This document shows, piece after piece, positions 32,626 to 38,703 of a stretch of DNA of 38,703 nt. Under the pieces are notes generated by a model. That model did no database searches and was not told the DNA's origin. It was given only the letters and a program-made list of their open reading frames with translations. The translations under genes and the position numbers were made by a program. How positions within the stretch are numbered: the stretch's first letter is position 1; the number at the start of each line of letters is the position of its first letter. Where the stretch lies: NCBI GenBank assembly GCA_910589555.1, contig CAJUTE010000026.1, forward strand, positions 1-38,703, given 5' to 3'. This DNA comes from an uncultured Muribaculum sp. (GTDB lineage: Bacteria > Bacteroidota > Bacteroidia > Bacteroidales > Muribaculaceae).

Positions 32626-33918
32626 ATGAAATATCTACCACGAATTGCTGACGCAGAACTCAAAATGCGACTAAATTATATGGGTGCTGTTCTCATAGAG
32701 GGTCCTAAATGGTGCGGTAAGACAACAACTGCAGAGCAACAAGCTCGTAGTGTTATCAAATTGCAGGATCCGGATATGCGTGGGGCTTATTTAGCCACGG
32801 CTGATGCCAAACCGTCCAACCTACTAAAAGGCGATACACCTCGTCTTATTGATGAATGGCAAGATGCTCCCATATTATGGGATGCAGTACGCACCGAGAT
32901 AGACAAACGAGGCGGAGAGGTCGGTCAATTTATTCTTACCGGAAGTAATTCAGTAAATGAAGAGCAGATAAATCATAGCGGAACAGGTCGAATCTCACGG
33001 ATGAAAATGTATCCCATGAGTTTATTTGAGTCTGGCGAGTCTTCGGGAGAAATATCACTTTTGGAATTGTTTGATAATCCAAATATGGATATAGACGGAA
33101 TAATGTCAAATGCAGGCATCAATGATTTAATTCGTTACGCTTGTCGTGGTGGATGGCCGGCATCACTCAGACTGCGTAATTCGAGTGATTCTTACAAAGT
33201 TGCGAAAGATTATCTCGAAGGTGTCGTAGAATCGGATATTACTAAAGTCGATAAAGTGCGAAGGGATCCAAAACTGGCAATGGCAATAATTAAAAGTTAT
33301 TCCAGAAATCTGTGCACATTGGCTAAAAAGGTTAATCTCCTGAAAGATGTGAGGGCTATGAATGAAGGTTGTGTAGACAAAACTTTCGATGATTATGTAA
33401 AAGCATTGAGCAGATTGTTTGTAATACAAGATATGCCGGCGTGGTCTCCTGCAGTTCGTTCATCCACCGTGATAAGACGCGGTCCTAAAAGAGGGCTTAT
33501 AGATCCATCAATAGCAGTGGCAGCGTTGGGACTTTCTCCAGAAGTATTGGAGATGGATTTAAAGACCTTTGGTTTCATTTTTGAGTGTATGGCGATACGA
33601 GACTTACGCGCTTATTCGCAAGCGGCTAATGGAGAACTCTCATATTATCATGACAGATATGACTTGGAGGCTGATGCCGTACTGCATTTAAACGATGGAA
33701 GATATGCTCTTATAGAATTTAAATTGGGGAGTGCTGAAATAGATATGGGGGCATCCCATCTTCTCGAAATACGAGAATTAGTAAGAAAATATAATGCCAA
33801 AGAAAAACAGATTCAGATGCGAGAACCCGATTTGCTTATGGTTATAACAGGTGGACCTATAGCATATCGTCGCTCCGATGGAGTATTGGTTATTCCCTTG
33901 GCTTGTTTGAAAAATTGA
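32626..33918 (+). CDS. AAA_14 / DUF4143 ATP-binding protein
   Basis: Protein of 430 residues from ATG 32626 (MKYLPRIADAELK). Walker A GPKWCGKTT at 26-34, Walker B-like PRLIDEWQ, sensor ILTGSNS. A helical middle region is followed by a DUF4143 C-domain containing FECMAIRDLRAY, DLEADAVLHL and ALIEFKLG, a pattern of Glu, Asp and ExK that resembles a PD-(D/E)XK nuclease core. These proteins are widespread in gut bacteria, often isolated and AT-rich as here, and their function is unknown. A link to mobile DNA or defence is often suspected but not shown by this context. Confidence 0.85.
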   Translation: MKYLPRIADAELKMRLNYMGAVLIEGPKWCGKTTTAEQQARSVIKLQDPDMRGAYLATADAKPSNLLKGDTPRLIDEWQDAPILWDAVRTEIDKRGGEVGQFILTGSNSVNEEQINHSGTGRISRMKMYPMSLFESGESSGEISLLELFDNPNMDIDGIMSNAGINDLIRYACRGGWPASLRLRNSSDSYKVAKDYLEGVVESDITKVDKVRRDPKLAMAIIKSYSRNLCTLAKKVNLLKDVRAMNEGCVDKTFDDYVKALSRLFVIQDMPAWSPAVRSSTVIRRGPKRGLIDPSIAVAALGLSPEVLEMDLKTFGFIFECMAIRDLRAYSQAANGELSYYHDRYDLEADAVLHLNDGRYALIEFKLGSAEIDMGASHLLEIRELVRKYNAKEKQIQMREPDLLMVITGGPIAYRRSDGVLVIPLACLKN

Positions 33919-33951
33919 TGTTATCAATTCTACATTTTTCTTCATCGCTAA

Positions 33952-34126
33952 TTATGGATCAATAACAATTTCCTCTAATGGAGTAATAGAACGGAGTGGT
34001 TTACCAACCATTTTCTTGAAACTGACTATCACGAATCACTTTAACACGTCGGTTCATGATCAAATTAGCCACAAGCTTTCCCTCCAATATATTCTCATTT
34101 ATTTTTAAACAAGCTCTTAGTATGTT
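33952..34126 (-). pseudogene. Possible frameshifted gene fragment
   Basis: On the minus strand a frame from 34126 reads ...ILEGKLVANLIMNRRVKVI, then RDSQF, and stops at 34001. Removing one T from a TTT at about 34019-34021 joins it to a second frame, KKMVGKPLRSITPLEEIVI, which stops at 33952. The joined peptide looks like the end of a real protein, but I do not recognise the family and no intact start is visible. It could be chance. Confidence 0.25.
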
Positions 34127-34140
34127 TCAAAACTTCTTCG

Positions 34141-34148
34141 TATCTTTG
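34141..34148 (+). promoter_or_regulatory. -7 box of dapA
   Basis: TATCTTTG is an exact TAnnTTTG box 28 bases before the dapA ATG. No TTTG stands at the usual -33 distance. Confidence 0.6.
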
Positions 34149-34175
34149 TAGTGAAAAGTATCACAAAGTTACTAT

Positions 34176-35060
34176 ATGGCCCGATTAAGTTTAAAAGGCA
34201 TGGGAGTGGCGTTGATCACACCCTTTAAATCAGACAAGTCAATAGATTTTGACGCATTTGCGCGCTTGCTCGAATATCAGATAAAGAATGGCGTAGACTA
34301 TCTGGTGGTCCTCGGCACTACAGCTGAAACCCCCACTCTGACCGCTGAAGAACGCAAGCAGGTCAGAGAATTTGTGGCAAATCGTGTTGCCGGCAGAGTG
34401 CCGTTGGTGCTCGGCATAGGTGGCAACAACACAATGGGCGTGATCGATGAGATATTGCACACCGACCTCAGCCCCTTCAGCGCGATTCTGTCAGTAGTCC
34501 CCTACTACAACAAGCCGTCGCAGGAAGGCATCTATCAGCACTACAAGGCAATTGTGGAGGCATCGCCGCTCCCCATCATTCTATATAATGTTCCGGGACG
34601 CACAGGAGTCAACATGACCGCCGCCACCACATTGAAGCTCGCCAAGGAATTTCCCAACATTATAGGAGTGAAGGAAGCGTCAGGCAATATCTCGCAGATG
34701 GACGATATAATAAAGAACAAGCCTGAAGACTTCATGGTAATATCCGGAGATGACGGCATCACATTCCCGCTCATAACTTTGGGAGCGGTGGGCGTGATTT
34801 CGGTAATCGGAAATGCCTTCCCCCGTGAATTTTCAAGGATGGTGCGTCTCGCCCTTCATGGAGACTACAACCGCGCATTGCTCATACACCACCGCTTCAC
34901 CGAGCTGTTCAGCCTGCTGTTTGTCGACGGCAATCCCGCCGGTGTCAAGTGTCTGCTCCATGCAATGGGATTCATAGAAAACGAGCTGCGCCTGCCGTTA
35001 GTCCCGACAAGAATCACCACCTACGAGCAGATTCGCCGTGTGCTTGAAAGCCTCGGTTAG
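34176..35060 (+). CDS. dapA: 4-hydroxy-tetrahydrodipicolinate synthase
   Basis: Protein of 294 residues, full length. It condenses pyruvate and aspartate semialdehyde, the first committed step to diaminopimelate and lysine. Schiff-base lysine K166 in IIGVKEASG, catalytic Tyr137 in ILYNVPGRTG with Arg142, and Thr49 in GTTAETPTL. The family motif is normally GTTGES, so Ala-Glu-Thr here is a mild variation. It stands alone between an AT-rich accessory gene and the convergent feoAB, separated by a perfect terminator hairpin. Confidence 0.95.
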   Translation: MARLSLKGMGVALITPFKSDKSIDFDAFARLLEYQIKNGVDYLVVLGTTAETPTLTAEERKQVREFVANRVAGRVPLVLGIGGNNTMGVIDEILHTDLSPFSAILSVVPYYNKPSQEGIYQHYKAIVEASPLPIILYNVPGRTGVNMTAATTLKLAKEFPNIIGVKEASGNISQMDDIIKNKPEDFMVISGDDGITFPLITLGAVGVISVIGNAFPREFSRMVRLALHGDYNRALLIHHRFTELFSLLFVDGNPAGVKCLLHAMGFIENELRLPLVPTRITTYEQIRRVLESLG

Positions 35061-35085
35061 AAATAAATCAGCGATTGATATACAA

Positions 35086-35131
35086 AAAAACAGCGAGGAT
35101 ATATGCCGAAACATATATCCTCGCTGTTTTT
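35086..35131. terminator. Bidirectional terminator between dapA and feoAB
   Basis: A 20-bp perfect stem (35086-35105 with 35112-35131) with a 6-base loop, A-run on one side and T-run on the other, placed between two convergent stop codons. Confidence 0.95.
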
Positions 35132-35147
35132 ATAACCCATTCAGGAG

Positions 35148-37562
35148 CTACACCAATATGGCGATGTTATAGACTATGTAAGCCACGCCCCATGCCACAA
35201 GCGTGTTGTAGATTATAGAGAATGCTCCGTATTTCCAGCTTCCGGTTTCCTTCACAATAGCAACGACCGTAGCCATGCAGGGGAAATAAAGCAGCACGAA
35301 AACCATGAGGCTCAATGCCGACGCCGGTGTAAAATCGGGATGTCCTGTGACAGGATTAGGTTTGGTCAATCTCACGGAAAGAGATGCGTCGTCGATCTCT
35401 TCATTGCCGGAATACAATACACCGAGAGTAGACACCACAATCTCCTTTGCCGGAGCCCCTGCCAAAGCGGCAACAGTCGAGCGCCAATGGAAACCGAGAG
35501 GCTCCATGACCGGATTCACAGCCTTGCCGATCATCTCAAGGTAAGAATCGCGCGAGGTGTCGATTGTGGAATCATCAGCTATCATCGCTGCCTCAAATTC
35601 AGGCGTGGATGCCTGCTCATTGTGGAGAGGGAAATAGTTCAATGCCCACACTATCACACTGGCGAAAAGGATTATGCCGCCCATCTTTTTCAGATATTGC
35701 TCACCTTTTCCCCACATGTGACGCAGCGAGGCTTTAAACGTGGGCAGTCGGTAAGGCGGCAATTCCATTACGAATGGCGTTTCATCGGCTTTGAACCAAA
35801 ATCTCCTGAGCAGTCTTGCCGTAATCACGGCAACAAAAATTCCAAGAAGATATATGCCTAAAAACACGAGGCTCGCGTGCTTGCTGAAGAATGTTCCGAC
35901 CAAGAGCACATATATAGGCAAACGAGCCGAACATGACATAAAAGGATTTATCAGCACCGTGATGATGCGGCTGCTGCGGCTTTCAATCGCACGTGCCGAC
36001 ATAATCGCAGGGACATTGCATCCAAACCCCATCACAAGAGGAATAAAAGACTTTCCGTGAAGCCCTACCTTGTGCATGATCTTATCCATGATGAATGCCG
36101 CTCGAGCCATATAGCCCGAATCCTCCATAAACGATATGAAGAAATAAAGTATAAGTATATTGGGCAGAAACACAATCACCCCGCCTACTCCTCCTATAAT
36201 GCCATCGGCAACCAGATCCTTCAACGGACCGTCGGGCATCAGCACCTGAACAGCTTCGGATATCTTAGCCACAAGCCATTCGATCCACTCCATAGGATAT
36301 GAGCCTATCTCAAAGGTACACCAGAAGATGAACAGCATTATAACCAGAAATATGGGGAATCCAAACAATTTGCTTGTGACAAATGAGTCGATAATACGCG
36401 TGGTTTTCGCATCGTCATGCTCCTTCTTGTGCTTGAATGTCTCGGCAAGAGCTCCGGCTATGAAGCCGTATTTCTCATTGGCTATGAGCGATGTCACGTC
36501 CTCTTTTGTGTCGCGCTCAATTCTCGCCACCTCCTCGTCACGCACAATGCTTATCTTCTCATAGTCGGGCGATGCTTTCAACATCTTTTGCGCTTCTTCG
36601 TCATGCTCCAGCATCTTTATGGCAAGGTAGCGAGGCGAGAAATGCACGCCTACAGCAGCATCAGCTTTGATCATATCCTTTATGCGGCTTACCCCGGTCT
36701 CCAATTCATGACCGAGATTCACATGGATATGCCTTACGGCTTTGTCACGCCCTTCATATACGCGGATGACCGTCTCAAACAATTGGTTTATCCCCTCTCC
36801 GTTACGCGACACCGTGGGCACGATAGGCACTCCTATCATCTCGCCAAGGAGCTTATAGTCAATCGAGCTCCCCGACCGTTCAAGCTCATCATACATATTT
36901 AACGCAATGACCATCGAACGGTCCATATCGATAAGCTCGGTAGTAAGATAGAGATTGCGTTCAAGATTGGAAGCAACGACCACATTGATAATAACATCGG
37001 GCATCTCATCACGCAGATAGCGCCTCACATAAAGTTCCTCAGGTGAATAGCATGACAGGGAGTAAGTGCCAGGCAGATCCACGATATTAAAATCATAACC
37101 TCCATACTTGAAATGTCCCTGCTTGGCGTCGACAGTGACTCCACTGTAATTTCCCACGTGCTCCTTGGAACCCGAAGCTGCGTTGAACAGCGAGGTCTTA
37201 CCGCAATTGGGATTGCCGATCAACGCCACGTTTATGGTGCGTGATTTTCCTTTGTAATGCTCCACTACAGGCATGGATCCGGCATCTTCATCGGCAATGG
37301 TGTTGATGTGGCTGAACACCGGAAGATTATCATCCTGCGGCAATGGAAGAATCTCGACCATTTCCGCCTCACTGCGGCGCAGTGAGAGTTCATAGCCCAT
37401 TATGCTGTATTTTATGGGGTCTCTCAAAGGAGCGTTCAGCAATGACTTTATCACCTGTCCTTTCACAAATCCCATTTCAATCACGCGTTTTCTAAAAGCG
37501 CCGTGCCCAAGGATTTTAACTACAATTCCGGATTCTCCGGTTTTAAGTTCTGAAAGCCTCAT
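35148..37562 (-). CDS. feoB: Ferrous iron transporter, FeoA-FeoB fusion
   Basis: Protein of 804 residues. Residues 1-72 are an SH3-like FeoA domain (LKTGESGIVVKILGHGAFRK ... YELSLRR), fused to FeoB. The G domain has G1 GNPNCGKT (116-123), G2 around NYSGVTVDAK, and G3 DLPGTYSL. The membrane part has two Gate motifs (FLPNILILYFFIS, MGFGCNVPAIMSAR, then SCSARLPIYVLL and ASALSLMVFVLLYFPCMATV), all present. It moves Fe2+ into the cytoplasm, driven or gated by GTP. The fused form is the usual one in Bacteroidota. I see no clear Fur box upstream. Confidence 0.95.
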   Translation of the reverse strand: MRLSELKTGESGIVVKILGHGAFRKRVIEMGFVKGQVIKSLLNAPLRDPIKYSIMGYELSLRRSEAEMVEILPLPQDDNLPVFSHINTIADEDAGSMPVVEHYKGKSRTINVALIGNPNCGKTSLFNAASGSKEHVGNYSGVTVDAKQGHFKYGGYDFNIVDLPGTYSLSCYSPEELYVRRYLRDEMPDVIINVVVASNLERNLYLTTELIDMDRSMVIALNMYDELERSGSSIDYKLLGEMIGVPIVPTVSRNGEGINQLFETVIRVYEGRDKAVRHIHVNLGHELETGVSRIKDMIKADAAVGVHFSPRYLAIKMLEHDEEAQKMLKASPDYEKISIVRDEEVARIERDTKEDVTSLIANEKYGFIAGALAETFKHKKEHDDAKTTRIIDSFVTSKLFGFPIFLVIMLFIFWCTFEIGSYPMEWIEWLVAKISEAVQVLMPDGPLKDLVADGIIGGVGGVIVFLPNILILYFFISFMEDSGYMARAAFIMDKIMHKVGLHGKSFIPLVMGFGCNVPAIMSARAIESRSSRIITVLINPFMSCSARLPIYVLLVGTFFSKHASLVFLGIYLLGIFVAVITARLLRRFWFKADETPFVMELPPYRLPTFKASLRHMWGKGEQYLKKMGGIILFASVIVWALNYFPLHNEQASTPEFEAAMIADDSTIDTSRDSYLEMIGKAVNPVMEPLGFHWRSTVAALAGAPAKEIVVSTLGVLYSGNEEIDDASLSVRLTKPNPVTGHPDFTPASALSLMVFVLLYFPCMATVVAIVKETGSWKYGAFSIIYNTLVAWGVAYIVYNIAILV

Positions 37563-37697
37563 ATATTTGTACTAAGTTAAATCTTATTGTGAAAATTAAT
37601 GCAAATATCATAATTTCCCATGAGATTAGGATAAAAACAGCTCCCTTTTATTTAAACTCAGTATAAATAATAACACTTATTAACATAGGCTTCACGC

Positions 37698-38477
37698 TTA
37701 AGAGATCAGAAACCTCATGGTTGCAGCATCAAATCGCACGCAACCTTTATCAAAATAGCGGTTCAACGTGCCGTTAGCGGCAAGTTGGGCAGTCGCCCCT
37801 GCCGTAACCCCGTGATCATTGTCCATCAGAATGAGCCTGTCGGCTATCTGGAAAGCAATCTCAAGATCATGGGTTGACAGAAACACCGTCTTGCTCTTGC
37901 TTATGGCGAGAGATTTAAGGAGCTTCATTATCTCAGCCTTGCTTGGATAATCGAGGAATGCCGTCGGCTCGTCAAGTATTATCACCGGAGTTTCCTGAGC
38001 TATCGCTTTGGCAATCATAGCTTTCTGGCGTTCGCCGTCAGACAACGACACCACATTTCTTTCAGAAAGTTCCGAGATGCCCACAAGATTCAATGATTCA
38101 GCCACCACCTCCTTATCTTTCGAAGAAAGAGAGCCCCAGAAATCGGCGTAAGGACTCCGTCCAAGCCCAACCAGCTCTCGCACTGTCATATTTTCCACAC
38201 TAAGCCTTTCGGTCAACACCACGCTTACGGTTTTCGCCAGTTCCATGCCTGAGTAGGATTGCAATGGTTTTCCCTCGATCACCACATCGCCCGACAACGG
38301 CGGCAAGAACCCCGACAATGTTTTCATCAGCGTGGACTTGCCGGCTCCATTAGGCCCTATAAGACAATTCAACTCTCCGGCATTAAGCGTGAGCGATATT
38401 CCCTCTTCAATCACCCGGTCACCTTTATTAGTGCGATAACCGATAGTAAGCTTTTCGGTAGATATAGTAACAGCCAT
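37698..38477 (-). CDS. ABC transporter ATP-binding protein, iron-siderophore/cobalamin type
   Basis: Protein of 259 residues, complete. Walker A GPNGAGKST (41-49), Q-loop region around VSVVLTERLS, signature LSDGE (145-149), Walker B VIILDEP (165-171) and the switch His in LSTHDLE. Closest in pattern to FecE/FhuC/BtuD, which power uptake of siderophores, haem or vitamin B12. Its permease and binding protein are not next to it on this side; on the left, across 135 bases, lies feoAB in the same orientation. It has its own promoter, with a very short leader. Confidence 0.85.
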   Translation of the reverse strand: MAVTISTEKLTIGYRTNKGDRVIEEGISLTLNAGELNCLIGPNGAGKSTLMKTLSGFLPPLSGDVVIEGKPLQSYSGMELAKTVSVVLTERLSVENMTVRELVGLGRSPYADFWGSLSSKDKEVVAESLNLVGISELSERNVVSLSDGERQKAMIAKAIAQETPVIILDEPTAFLDYPSKAEIMKLLKSLAISKSKTVFLSTHDLEIAFQIADRLILMDNDHGVTAGATAQLAANGTLNRYFDKGCVRFDAATMRFLIS

Positions 38478-38493
38478 AATATTTTTTTAACCA

Positions 38494-38526
38494 CAAAATT
38501 ACTCCTTTTTTCTCACTAATCGCAAA
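38494..38526 (-). promoter_or_regulatory. Promoter of the ABC ATPase gene
   Basis: On the minus strand TTTG (38526-38523), 21 bases, TAATTTTG (38501-38494). The transcription start should lie only about ten bases before the ATG, so the structured element further right is not part of this mRNA leader. Confidence 0.75.
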
Positions 38527-38567
38527 TTATATCCCTGCTATAATTAAATGGCATCAGGAATAGGGTT

Positions 38568-38703
38568 ATACGGCAATGCTCTTGCCGGTGTGAACCGCAA
38601 GAGTACAACAGTGAGCCGTATGGTTTGGTGTGACTGTCCGGAGCCCTCGGAGCGTAAGGGGAATGAATGCGTATCCCCGAAACCGGTAGTGACGGCAGCT
38701 TCG
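38568..38703 (+). ncRNA. Structured RNA candidate cut by the window edge
   Basis: Outer helix ATACGGC (38568-38574) with GCCGTAT (38615-38621) encloses CTCTTGC (38579-38585) with GCAAGAG (38597-38603), continued as GGT-GTGA-ACC, a GNRA tetraloop (38590-38593). Further stems are GGTTTGG (38622-38628) with CC-G-AAACC (38677-38684), or alternatively GGGGA/TCCCC (38658-38662 with 38674-38678). The GNRA loop exists only on the plus strand, which sets the orientation. Candidates are the 5' domain of a group II intron or a riboswitch for a gene beyond the edge. I cannot match it to a known family. Confidence 0.45.

Noticed and set aside
38540..38703. Cobalamin riboswitch upstream of the ABC ATPase gene
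   Set aside because: The neighbourhood (BtuD/FecE-like ATPase) and a CCGGTG segment suggested it, but the conserved CCCGC-ACTGT core and the B12 box are missing, and the ATPase gene has its own promoter between the element and its start.

Overview
The window looks like a chromosomal segment of an uncultured or gut-type Bacteroidales, most likely a Muribaculaceae relative. The reasons are the Bacteroidota promoter signature (TTTG, about 20 bases, TAnnTTTG) in front of many genes, start sites without Shine-Dalgarno sequences, and the gene families present: a TonB-dependent receptor with a carboxypeptidase-like N-domain, a lipoprotein-type Omp85 (TamL-like), a FeoA-FeoB fusion, a Rho with a very long disordered insert, and a C-terminal region resembling a type IX secretion sorting domain. 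The taxonomic call is an inference from families and signals, not from a marker gene.

Layout. 1-1089 is gene-free and packed with inverted repeats, including a candidate miniature element with terminal inverted repeats. 1090-5385 holds a secreted GH13 amylase-like enzyme, a small membrane PH-like protein and a YhcG/DUF1016 nuclease. 5419-10316 has a TonB-dependent receptor, then a promoter-led pair (acidic conserved protein overlapping rsmI) and a coiled-coil lipoprotein. 10317-10880 is gene-free. 10881-15260 has a TonB-C/WG-repeat lipoprotein, ychF, a thioredoxin-fold protein without its CxxC, and thiol peroxidase tpx. 15257-17188 is a three-gene dTDP-sugar cassette (two FdtA/QdtA-type cupins flanking one aminotransferase), preceded by a tiny autonomous DNA-binding gene with its own promoter, palindrome and terminator. 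17839-22762 is a likely four-gene operon read leftward: rhomboid, rhomboid, membrane-anchored EEP-family hydrolase, Dcp-like M3 peptidase. 22958-23888 carries HU and a small outer-membrane barrel. 23889-25254 is a second repeat-rich gene-free region containing a candidate untranslated RNA with promoter and terminator. 25255-30292 is rho, tamL-like and a HAD phosphatase. 30351-35060 holds a YidE/AspT-type transporter, thioredoxin, an AAA_14/DUF4143 ATPase, a decayed gene fragment and dapA. 35148-38477 holds feoAB and an iron/cobalamin-type ABC ATPase. The right edge is a compact structured-RNA candidate cut by the window boundary.

How the genes fit together. Most of the window is housekeeping and envelope biology: translation quality (rsmI, ychF), transcription termination (rho), nucleoid (HU), lysine/peptidoglycan precursor (dapA), iron entry (feoAB plus ABC ATPase), redox (tpx, trx, thioredoxin-like protein), and surface assembly (TamL-like, TonB receptor, sugar-nucleotide cassette). 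The accessory content is confined to YhcG, the DUF4143 ATPase and the two non-coding repeat regions. The strongest candidates for something undescribed are the roughly 250-nt untranslated RNA at 24543-24792, a dispersed hairpin element present at 805-923 and inverted at 24365-24480 with a compensatory base-pair change, the small DNA-binding gene with its palindrome, and the GNRA-capped RNA fold at the right edge.
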